Shown here in pieces: positions 1-5,375 of a DNA stretch of 5,722 bases. The stretch lies in contig JARFRI010000299.1 of NCBI GenBank assembly GCA_029287335.1, positions 1 to 5,722 on the forward strand. Reading direction: 5' to 3'. A program made the position numbers and the translations under genes. Each line of letters starts with the position of its first letter. The stretch's first letter is position 1. This DNA comes from Phycisphaera sp. (GTDB lineage Bacteria > Planctomycetota > Phycisphaerae > Phycisphaerales > Phycisphaeraceae). A model generated the notes under the pieces. The model was not told the DNA's origin and searched no databases. It worked only from the letters and a program-made list of their open reading frames with translations.

Positions 1-57
1 CGGCATACGAGATGACTTAGAAGGTCTCGTGGGCTCGGAGATGTGTATAAGAGACAG
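1..57. other. Illumina Nextera i7 adapter (not genomic)
   Basis: The first 13 bases match the end of the Illumina P7 primer (CGGCATACGAGAT). A 10-nt index (GACTTAGAAG, 14-23) follows, then the Nextera read-2 sequence ending in the 19-bp Tn5 mosaic end AGATGTGTATAAGAGACAG (39-57). This is library-construction sequence left on the contig. Real genomic sequence starts at about position 58. Any open reading frame that crosses this boundary, such as a plus-strand one starting at 43, is an artefact. Confidence 0.98.
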
Positions 58-540
58 CAGCGGGACCGCGAAAATGGCAGTATTGAGCAGCGTGAAGAAA
101 CCCCGGTAGAGCTGATTAGCGGCCTTGAACCCCTCGATGGATTCGTTGCCGAAGATCGGGACGCCGCGCAGGGCCTGGAGCATTGTCGCGACGAGCAGCG
201 CGAAGATGCCCGCGATCAGGGTCATGATCCCGATGGTGAACATCGAGTCGCGGAAGAGCAGGTTGCGGAGCTGAACCATGGCGTAGCCCGCGGCGAGGAA
301 ACCCAGCGCCCACGGGCCGACCACGCCGGTGACGGGTTGTTGGACCGGGAGGATGTCCGCGAGGATGCCGAGCAGGACCGCTGACCACGCGACGACCAAG
401 GCTGGTGCTTGGAGCCCGATGAAGACGAGGAGGATCAGCAGGATCATCGGCTCGTGTCCGAGGATAGGCCAGATCGGCGCGAGGATCACCTGCAGCGCGA
501 AGCCGAGGTAAGCCAGGATGGTGAAGGTCAACCAGTTCAT
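58..540 (-). CDS. mreD: MreD, rod shape-determining membrane protein (3' end cut by contig end)
   Basis: MreD is the polytopic inner-membrane subunit of the MreBCD elongation complex. It joins MreC and MreB to the peptidoglycan synthases. The minus-strand frame starts at ATG (540-538), reads MNWLTFTILAYLGFALQ, and stays open for 161 codons until it runs into adapter, so it has no stop here. The protein is very hydrophobic, with about five membrane segments near residues 4-20, 30-46, 48-64, 75-90 and 101-120, and the last segment begins around residue 147. Members of the family are usually about 160-180 aa, so only the extreme C-terminus is missing. It starts 3 nt after the mreC stop. The nearest SD-like GGAG lies inside mreC with a long spacer of about 15 nt, so translation is probably coupled to mreC. 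Assignment rests on hydropathy, size and the canonical position after mreC; sequence conservation in MreD is low. Confidence 0.9.
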
Positions 541-543
541 GGC

Positions 544-1383
544 TTAGTCGTTTCGCTCCGTGAGGACAGTGACCGTGCGCTGCGGGCCGATAGGCGTGCG
601 CGGCTTGATCGTGACGCGGCTGAGATTGAGCGGGTCTTCTTTGGCGGGCTCGACTTTTTCGATCAGCCCAAGCATAAATCCGTTGGCGGACTCTCGGATC
701 GTGTCGGAAGCGCGGACATAGTCGCCGGGCCGAAGCCCCTCTGCGACGCTCTTGGCAAGCACGCAAAAGAAGGCGCCCTCGCCATCGGATTTGACGCGCG
801 TTTTGAAAGGCCAGCCGGGCGGGAGCACCTGATCAGGTTTCGGCGGGGGCTTGATCTGTACACCGATCGAGAAACCTTCGCGCGTGATGAGCGAGACGGT
901 CGCGTTGGCCGGGCCGACGCTGTCGGTGACAAAGCCGATGAGGTTTGACTTAAACGCGACGGCATCGTCTTGCTTTAGGCCGTGCAGTGAACCACGCATG
1001 ATCAGCATGGTAGGGTTCAGTGTGTCGTCGTTGTATCGGCTGACCCGAGCCTCAACCAGGCGGATCGATGTCATATCGGTCTGGATCACAATCGCTTCAA
1101 AGGAATTGATCTGCTCCCGAAGCTTTTCATTCTCCTGCCAGAGCGCATCGTTTTCTTTCTGCGCCTTGGCGAGCAGGTCTTCCATCGCCTGGTCGCTGAC
1201 CTGGGTGTATTCCACCGCGGGGTCTGTCCGCAGCAGATTGGCAAAACGATCGGCCGGGTACTGCAACGTGTTCACGGTATGGGTGATCGGCCGGGTTAAC
1301 CAACGCGTCCATCGCGTGTTCAGCAGCGCGCAGCCCAGCAGCACGAACGTGACGAGCAGCAGGGCTTTGCGTTGAGTGAGCAT
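544..1383 (-). CDS. mreC: MreC, rod shape-determining protein
   Basis: MreC is the bitopic periplasmic scaffold of the elongation complex that bridges MreB/MreD and the penicillin-binding proteins. The 279-aa product shows the family layout: a short cytoplasmic start, a membrane anchor at about residues 6-22 (ALLLVTFVLLGCALL), a periplasmic coiled coil at about 63-95, and two beta-barrel subdomains at about 105-180 and 190-275. MreC-like segments include RVSRYNDDTLNPTMLIMRGS and GLKQDDAVAF, in place of the common G.GV..G..V pattern. The length is at the short end of the family but looks complete. The start is ATG (1383-1381); an in-frame TAG lies 18 nt upstream, so no earlier start exists. 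There is no Shine-Dalgarno sequence: the leader is C-rich and comes from the inverted repeat that fills the gap to mreB. mreD follows after 3 nt. Confidence 0.95.
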   Translation of the reverse strand: MLTQRKALLLVTFVLLGCALLNTRWTRWLTRPITHTVNTLQYPADRFANLLRTDPAVEYTQVSDQAMEDLLAKAQKENDALWQENEKLREQINSFEAIVIQTDMTSIRLVEARVSRYNDDTLNPTMLIMRGSLHGLKQDDAVAFKSNLIGFVTDSVGPANATVSLITREGFSIGVQIKPPPKPDQVLPPGWPFKTRVKSDGEGAFFCVLAKSVAEGLRPGDYVRASDTIRESANGFMLGLIEKVEPAKEDPLNLSRVTIKPRTPIGPQRTVTVLTERND

Positions 1384-1385
1384 GG

Positions 1386-1508
1386 TAGGGGCTGGGGTCT
1401 AGGGTTTGGGGTCTGGGACACAAGCCAAAGCCCCGTTGTCTTTGATCAAGCAGCACGGGTCCGGTCGGAGCCCTAAACCCCAACCCCCAGACCCTAATCC
1501 CCAACCTA
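1386..1508. repeat. G-rich imperfect inverted repeat between mreB and mreC
   Basis: The left arm (1386-1417) carries five G-runs on the plus strand, at 1388-1391, 1394-1397, 1402-1404, 1408-1411 and 1415-1417. The right arm (1471-1508) carries five matching C-runs, at 1471-1473, 1478-1481, 1484-1488, 1492-1494 and 1499-1502. Read on opposite strands, both arms contain TAGGGTnTGGGG. Aligned by hand they give about 24 Watson-Crick pairs interrupted by short mismatches and one bulge. The inner 53 bp (1418-1470) is ordinary sequence. The element fills the gap exactly: the outer end of the right arm overlaps the mreB stop codon and the left arm ends 2 nt before the mreC ATG. Each arm also meets the G3+N1-7 rule for a G-quadruplex, the left on the plus strand and the right on the minus (mRNA) strand. 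It could be a REP- or MITE-like repeat or a local low-complexity expansion; one copy cannot decide. Confidence 0.85.
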
Positions 1509-2558
1509 CATATCGTCCATGTCGCTTTCCATGGTCTGCTTCCATTCCTCGAGGTGTTCGAGGTAGATCGCGGTGCCACGGGCGACGCAGGTGAGTGGGT
1601 CTTCGGCGATGCGGCAGTCCAGGCCGGTCGCGTTGGAGATGATCGTGTCAATCCCGCGGAGCAACGCCCCGCCGCCGGCCAGCACGATGCCGTTATCGAC
1701 CAGGTCGGCCGCAAGTTCCGGCTCGCATCGCTCCAGTGTGCGTGTCACGGTTTCGATGATCGCGCTGAGGGGCTCTTGCAACGCCTCGCGGATTTCTTCG
1801 CTGGTGACGAGGGTCTTGCGCGGCAGGCCGGAGATCATGTCTCGGCCACGAACTTCCATCGTGCGCTCTTCGCCGTCGGGCGCGGCACTACCGATCTCGA
1901 TCTTGATGCGTTCGGCGGTCTGCTCGCCGATCATCAAGTTGTAGGCCTTCTTCATGTGGCTGATGATCGACTCGTCCAGGTCGTCACCCGCGACGCGGAC
2001 CGACTCGCACTGGGCGATGTCGGCCAGAGACATGATGGCGACCTCGGTCGTGCCGCCGCCGATGTCCACGATCATCGACGCGGTCGCTTCGACGATGGGC
2101 AGGTTGGCACCGATACCGGCGGCCATGGGCTCTTCAACAAGGTAGACGCGTCGAGCGCCGGCTCGCTCGGCCGAGTCGAGTACCGCGCGTTTTTCGACGG
2201 CGGTAATGCCTGAGGGCACGGCGATAACGACGCGGGGCTTGACGAACGGCCGCTTGCCGTTGACCTTGCGGATGAAGTAGCTGAGCATCGCCTCGGTGAT
2301 CTCGAAGTCGGAGATGACCCCATCCTTAAGCGGGCGGATCGCGGTGATGGAGCCGGGGGTCTTGCCGAGCATTTCCTTGGCGACCCAGCCGACGGCGTTG
2401 CCGTTGTTAAGCACCTGGTTGGTGCCCTTCTTGACGGCGACGACAGAGGGCTCATTGAGCACAATGCCCTCGCCACGCACACACACCAAGGTGTTGCACG
2501 TGCCCAGGTCAATGCCCATATCAACGCTGAACCAGCTTAGAACGTTATCGAGGAACAA
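1506..2558 (-). CDS. mreB: MreB, actin-like rod shape-determining protein
   Basis: MreB is a bacterial actin homologue that binds ATP, polymerises on the inner face of the membrane and guides lateral cell-wall synthesis. The 350-aa product is full length. Visible motifs are phosphate-1 DLGTCNT (residues 17-23), the VEEPMAAGIG segment containing the catalytic glutamate (141-150), phosphate-2 DIGGGTTEVA (165-174) and the adenosine-binding LAGGGALLRG (293-302). The N-terminal MFLDNVLSWF looks like the membrane-binding amphipathic helix of the family. I chose the TTG start (2558-2556) because it restores this helix; an in-frame TAA lies 9 nt upstream, and the only other start, ATG at residue 14, would remove the helix. 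An AGGGG motif lies 10 nt before the TTG. Residue 21 is Cys where most MreB proteins have Ala. A terminator upstream separates it from the 62-aa gene, so it probably leads an mreBCD transcript. Confidence 0.98.
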   Translation of the reverse strand: MFLDNVLSWFSVDMGIDLGTCNTLVCVRGEGIVLNEPSVVAVKKGTNQVLNNGNAVGWVAKEMLGKTPGSITAIRPLKDGVISDFEITEAMLSYFIRKVNGKRPFVKPRVVIAVPSGITAVEKRAVLDSAERAGARRVYLVEEPMAAGIGANLPIVEATASMIVDIGGGTTEVAIMSLADIAQCESVRVAGDDLDESIISHMKKAYNLMIGEQTAERIKIEIGSAAPDGEERTMEVRGRDMISGLPRKTLVTSEEIREALQEPLSAIIETVTRTLERCEPELAADLVDNGIVLAGGGALLRGIDTIISNATGLDCRIAEDPLTCVARGTAIYLEHLEEWKQTMESDMDDM

Positions 2559-2567
2559 GCTTTTTTA

Positions 2568-2593
2568 GCCCCTGCAGCGGCCCCTTTCGGGGC
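2568..2593 (-). promoter_or_regulatory. mreB leader hairpin with GNRA loop, overlapping choice of pairing with the SD
   Basis: In the mRNA sense, GCCCC (2593-2589), GAAA (2588-2585) and GGGGC (2584-2580) form a 5-bp GC stem closed by a GAAA tetraloop. A second GGGGC (2572-2568) a few bases downstream overlaps the presumed SD AGGGG (2573-2569) of mreB. The GCCCC strand can therefore pair with the upstream GGGGC, leaving the SD free, or with the SD itself. The stem is plain in the sequence; a regulatory role is inference, and the local tetraloop hairpin should be favoured. Confidence 0.45.
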
Positions 2594-2637
2594 AGGTAAG
2601 TCTGATGGATGGCGATAAGGCCACACGAACGAGCCGG

Positions 2638-2643
2638 ATTGTA
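2638..2643 (-). promoter_or_regulatory. Possible -10 box for mreBCD
   Basis: On the minus strand TACAAT matches 5 of 6 positions of the sigma-70 -10 consensus and lies 79 nt upstream of the mreB TTG. No convincing -35 hexamer sits 16-18 nt further upstream. That region instead holds two short inverted repeats, CGACG-N5-CGTCG (2652-2666) and GGGTC-N6-GACCC (2668-2683), which could be an activator or repressor site. A promoter is expected here because an intrinsic terminator lies just upstream. Confidence 0.35.
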
Positions 2644-2757
2644 CCGACGATCGACGCGGACCGTCGTGGGTCTGGCCTGACCCGTAGGGTTAAGATCGGC
2701 ATCGGCGGGGGTTTAGCCGTAGATAAAAATGCCTTAAAGAGGTGGTTCGGTCACCCC

Positions 2758-2792
2758 AATTAAAAAGAGCGGCCCTTCGAGATACCGCTCTT
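2758..2792 (-). terminator. Intrinsic terminator after the 62-aa gene
   Basis: In the minus-strand transcript AAGAGCGG (2792-2785) pairs perfectly with CCGCTCTT (2772-2765) around a 12-nt loop, and the stem runs directly into a U-tract (UUUUUAAUU including the last stem bases). It lies 24 nt after the stop of the 62-aa gene. The plus strand has no T-run after the stem, so the terminator acts in one direction. It separates the coiled-coil/62-aa unit from mreBCD. Confidence 0.9.
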
Positions 2793-2816
2793 CGTGATTC
2801 GGTTGGATGGGGTTGC

Positions 2817-3005
2817 TTAGCCGAACAAGCCGTTGAGCTTGCCGGGCAGCAGGACGGAGAGGTCCTTGGCGTCCATGGGGTTCCATGTGCCAAAGAGCTC
2901 GTTGCTACGCATCGCGACGAAGACAACGCCGGCCAGCAGCGCAAGCAGCGCGACAAAGGTCAGCACGGTGTAGATGTTGTTGGGGACACTGTTGGGGTTA
3001 GCCAT
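2817..3005 (-). CDS. Small single-span membrane protein, 62 aa, unknown function
   Basis: I do not recognise a named family. The product has a short polar N-terminus (MANPNSVPNN), one strong membrane segment at about residues 12-32 (YTVLTFVALLALLAGVVFVA) and a roughly 30-residue tail containing MDAKDLSVLLPGKLNGLFG. The positive-inside rule gives no clear orientation. It is supported as a real gene by an ATG start with GGAG 8 nt upstream, a hairpin abutting that SD, its position 67 nt after the coiled-coil gene on the same strand, and a strong terminator right after its stop. Co-transcription with the coiled-coil protein and proximity to mreB suggest an envelope or cell-shape role, but that is inference from context only. 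Confidence 0.8.
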   Translation of the reverse strand: MANPNSVPNNIYTVLTFVALLALLAGVVFVAMRSNELFGTWNPMDAKDLSVLLPGKLNGLFG

Positions 3006-3013
3006 CGTTCGTT

Positions 3014-3031
3014 CTCCGCGGCATGGGCCGC
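3014..3031 (-). promoter_or_regulatory. Hairpin abutting the Shine-Dalgarno of the 62-aa gene
   Basis: In the mRNA sense GCGGC (3031-3027), CCAT (3026-3023) and GCCGC (3022-3018) form a 5-bp GC stem with a tetraloop. The next four bases are the SD GGAG (3017-3014), followed by 8 nt to the ATG. A hairpin stacked directly on an SD can modulate ribosome access or protect a processed mRNA end; which of these applies is not visible. Confidence 0.4.
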
Positions 3032-3072
3032 AAATCGTTTTGGATGTGAGTCACTTAGTGATTAAGCAGGTC

Positions 3073-3951
3073 TTACCGGCTGCCGGCTCGGACCGCATCG
3101 CCTTCTTGCACGCCACCGCCGAGGGTCAATTCGCCAACCGATTCGGCAGTATCCACCGAAGCGATCTTGATCTTGCCGACGAACTCATCGCCACGGTAGA
3201 CCGTGAACTCCATGCCGGCCTTGACGAGGTCGCGTTTGCCAACATTGACCTGGATGAAGGTAATGCCTTCAGTGACCTGGTCGATCTTGGTGACCGAGCC
3301 ACGGATCGTCGTCGGAGGCGTGACGCTCGTGGGGACGGCGTCCTCGGGGTCTTCCACATAACCCGCAAGCTTCTCCATCACAGCCTTGAGGCTGGCCTGG
3401 CTTTCAAGCAGTTGCTGGTTGAGCGACTTGTTCTGCTCTTGGATCCGCATGTAGTTGTCCGACAGTCGGCGGATGTTGCTGCGGGCTTCGATGAGCGATT
3501 GCGAGAGGTCGCCACGCTGTGTGGAGAGGTCGGCGATCTGTCCGAGTTGATCCTGGATCAGCTCGGACTGCTTGGCGATCGTTTGGCTCTTGGTTTCGTT
3601 GTCGCGGGCCGCGATCTCCATGCCTGCGGCACTGCGGTTGACCGTGAGCTCAGCCTGAGCGAGCTTGGTCTGTAGGGCCTTGTTGTCGTTGTTCGCACGG
3701 TCCAGTTCTGCGGTGAGCGAGGAGATCGACTCGAGCGCTGACTCCAGTTCACTGCCCTTGGCCGCGATGGCGTTGCGGACCTTTGAGGCGGCCTCTTGTG
3801 CCTGAGCGAGTCGGGCGTCGCGGTCCTGCTTCATTTCCTCGAATTGCTGTGCGTAGTCGGGGACTCGCGCGGCAAAAGGGACGACCAGAGCAACTAAGAC
3901 GACCGAAAGAATGGTCACCACAACAACGAAGGCTTTAGTCAGTGCGTTCAA
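3073..3951 (-). CDS. Membrane-anchored coiled-coil protein with C-terminal globular domain, 292 aa
   Basis: No named family recognised. The product has an N-terminal membrane segment at about residues 7-28 (AFVVVVTILSVVLVALVVPF), a long heptad-like, Gln/Ala/Leu/Ser-rich coiled coil from about 33 to 198, a short Pro/Thr linker (about 202-216, PEDAVPTSVTPPTT) and a C-terminal domain (217-292). That domain has alternating Val/Ile strands and turns such as VKAGMEFTVYRGDEFVGKI and QEGDAVR, and looks like a small beta-barrel. With no cleavable signal peptide visible, the protein is probably anchored in the inner membrane with the coiled coil outside. The plan resembles MreC, although the sequence does not look like a second MreC copy. 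The start is TTG (3951-3949) with GAGGA about 7 nt upstream, and starting there keeps the membrane segment. The 62-aa gene follows after 67 nt and then mreB. Confidence 0.9.
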   Translation of the reverse strand: MNALTKAFVVVVTILSVVLVALVVPFAARVPDYAQQFEEMKQDRDARLAQAQEAASKVRNAIAAKGSELESALESISSLTAELDRANNDNKALQTKLAQAELTVNRSAAGMEIAARDNETKSQTIAKQSELIQDQLGQIADLSTQRGDLSQSLIEARSNIRRLSDNYMRIQEQNKSLNQQLLESQASLKAVMEKLAGYVEDPEDAVPTSVTPPTTIRGSVTKIDQVTEGITFIQVNVGKRDLVKAGMEFTVYRGDEFVGKIKIASVDTAESVGELTLGGGVQEGDAVRAGSR

Positions 3952-3984
3952 AGTGGGATCCTCATGCAGGCAAGCGGGGGTGGG

Positions 3985-4016
3985 TCAGTGATAAGTAAGT
4001 GGTGTTCACTGATCAG
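3985..4016. promoter_or_regulatory. Inverted repeats near the predicted start of transcription of the coiled-coil gene
   Basis: TCAGTGA (3985-3991) and TCACTGA (4006-4012) are perfect 7-bp inverted arms separated by 14 bp. The second arm overlaps the 8-bp palindrome CTGATCAG (4009-4016). The group lies just downstream of the promoter-like -10 box at 4017-4022, where an operator or a leader hairpin would sit. Symmetry is directly visible; the regulatory role is inferred. Confidence 0.4.
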
Positions 4017-4048
4017 ATTATGATGCACGCAACCCCGGCATTTGTCAA
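4017..4048 (-). promoter_or_regulatory. Sigma-70-like promoter for the coiled-coil/62-aa unit
   Basis: On the minus strand there is a perfect TTGACA (4048-4043). Downstream, CATCAT (4025-4020) gives a 17-nt spacer with a 4/6 match, and CATAAT (4022-4017) gives a better 5/6 match with a long 20-nt spacer. It lies 66-97 nt upstream of the TTG start of the coiled-coil gene, in a 176-nt gap after the HEAT-repeat gene. Confidence 0.5.
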
Positions 4049-4127
4049 CCTTTCTGTCATTTTCTCCCCCCGCCCAAAAAGATCGCCAAGCCTTGGACGG
4101 CGCGTCATCGGGCTCATTCCGTACGGT

Positions 4128-5243
4128 TTACCGCAAACTATGCAGGATTGCCGAGGCCGCCGCGACGCGGACGATCGGGTCCGCATCGTCCAGAAGGACC
4201 GCCAGACGCTTGGCGGCGGCCTCCGAATCGACGTAGCCCAGCCCGACCGCGGCTTGGGCGCGGACCTCTGCGGCAGCGCGTTGGCGGGCCCTTTCATCCG
4301 ATAGCAGGTCCCGAATCGCCTGGGCCTCGGGGCCGCCGACCGGGTTCTTATTGACATACTCAGTCAGGTCTTTGCGGAGTTGGCGTTCGTCGTATTTTGT
4401 CGCCTCCAGGAGAACCTGGGCTGCTCGGCGATCGCCCATACGGACCAGCGCCTGTGCTGCGGCGATCTGGACTTGGATCGGGTTGTCACGCTTGATGATG
4501 TGGGACAGCCCGCCTTGGACCGAGCGGTCGCCGACCTCGCCAAGGATCTGAATCGCCAGCACGCGGACATCGTCGAGGTTGGAGTAGACCGCGGCGCGGA
4601 TGGACCCGAGCACCTCGGCGTCATCGGGGTCAAGCCGGATCATCGCCTCTGCGTATTGCAGACGGACCCAGGTGCGCTCGGCGGTGGAGACGCGCGGCAT
4701 GGGGTTGTCGGCCATGTCGCGGAGCATGTTGATGGCCTGCGGGTCGCCGAGCTGGCCGATGAGCATCGCGGCATTGGCGCGGGCCGAGCTCGACCCATTG
4801 GCAAGCATCCCTGCCAACGGCGAGAGGTTGACTTCCTTGCCGCATTGTTTGGCGGCGAAGAGTGCCGCAGCGCGGACCGACTCGTTCTCATCGCGCATCA
4901 GGTCCAACGCCGCATCACCGAGCCTGTTGAGTTGCAGCTTGCCGACAGTGACCAACGCACCAAAGCGGACCGCAGGGTTCTCATCGCCCAGCCCCTTGCG
5001 TGCCAGCTCAAACGCCACATCGGGCGCGTGCTGGACCGCTTCAAGCGCAGCGAGGCGCTCACGCGGGTTCTCGCTTTGGCCCGCTGCGCGCACGACGGCA
5101 GTGGCTTTGGGCTTTGACTGCAGCAAGAGGATTTTGCTTTCGTTGGAGCCTTGGGCATTCGCTTGGGTGGGCGCGAATGCACACACGCCCATCACCAATG
5201 CTGTGCTTGCCAAGAACCACCCTGCTGCCCTGATCGATCTCAT
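4128..5243 (-). CDS. Secreted HEAT-repeat protein, 371 aa
   Basis: The N-terminus is a Sec-type signal peptide: basic MRSIRAAGW, hydrophobic FLASTALVMGVCAFA, and likely cleavage after PTQANA (residue 30). Cys21 is not in a good lipobox (MGVC), so a soluble periplasmic protein is more likely than a lipoprotein. The mature protein is almost entirely HEAT-like helical repeats, seen as recurring D/N-x-x-VR-x-x-A-x-x-x-L-G units near residues 90-103, 121-135, 152-167, 223-238, 254-271, 324-338 and 355-369. HEAT solenoids bind other proteins; no enzyme motif is visible. The start is ATG with AAGGG 6 nt upstream. The gene lies 132 nt after lnt and 176 nt before the coiled-coil gene. The specific partner and function are unknown. 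PBS-lyase-type HEAT proteins look similar, and nothing separates them here. Confidence 0.9.
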   Translation of the reverse strand: MRSIRAAGWFLASTALVMGVCAFAPTQANAQGSNESKILLLQSKPKATAVVRAAGQSENPRERLAALEAVQHAPDVAFELARKGLGDENPAVRFGALVTVGKLQLNRLGDAALDLMRDENESVRAAALFAAKQCGKEVNLSPLAGMLANGSSSARANAAMLIGQLGDPQAINMLRDMADNPMPRVSTAERTWVRLQYAEAMIRLDPDDAEVLGSIRAAVYSNLDDVRVLAIQILGEVGDRSVQGGLSHIIKRDNPIQVQIAAAQALVRMGDRRAAQVLLEATKYDERQLRKDLTEYVNKNPVGGPEAQAIRDLLSDERARQRAAAEVRAQAAVGLGYVDSEAAAKRLAVLLDDADPIVRVAAASAILHSLR

Positions 5244-5298
5244 ATTGAACCCTTGCTGCTTGTACTAGAAGTCTCTCGTCAATTACGTACGCCCGTCC

Positions 5299-5315
5299 GA
5301 TCACGCTGGATCACG
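5299..5315. repeat. Two tandem GATCACG units spaced 10 bp apart
   Basis: GATCACG occurs at 5299-5305 and again at 5309-5315, so the two copies are on the same face of the helix, in the 132-bp gap between lnt and the HEAT-repeat gene. This could be a pair of protein-binding half-sites upstream of the HEAT gene. No clear promoter hexamers were found beside it, and short repeats of this kind can arise by chance. Confidence 0.25.
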
Positions 5316-5375
5316 GACCCGACCATCATCGGCGAAAAACACAGCACGACCCCAGACGCAACCCGTGATAAGAAG

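Noticed and set aside
43..384. Plus-strand frame of 113 aa
   Set aside because: It starts inside the adapter and is antisense to mreD, with highly charged, low-complexity composition typical of a shadow frame.
1418..1470. A small gene or RNA inside the core of the mreB-mreC repeat
   Set aside because: No SD-preceded frame and no convincing internal fold were visible in these 53 bp.
4076..4102. Possible intrinsic terminator after the HEAT-repeat gene (minus strand CGCC-N11-GGCG-ATC-TTTTT)
   Set aside because: The stem is only 4 bp with an 11-nt loop, and the alternative CCAAG/CTTGG pairing would leave a 1-nt loop. Too weak to call.
4380..5117. Long plus-strand frame of 245 aa antisense to the HEAT-repeat gene
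   Set aside because: No recognisable domain; long antisense frames are expected in GC-rich repeat-coding DNA, and the minus frame has a signal peptide and clear HEAT repeats. The same reasoning applies to the plus frames at 1554-2213 (antisense to mreB) and 2974-3675 (antisense to the coiled-coil gene).
5262..5285. TTGACG on the minus strand upstream of the HEAT-repeat gene as a -35 box
   Set aside because: No -10-like hexamer lies 16-18 nt downstream; the nearest AT-containing hexamer is only about 12 nt away.
5335..5368. Possible terminator after lnt (T-run near 5335-5339 on the minus strand)
   Set aside because: Only a 4-bp stem (CACG/CGTG) could be found before the T-run, so lnt and the HEAT gene may be co-transcribed.
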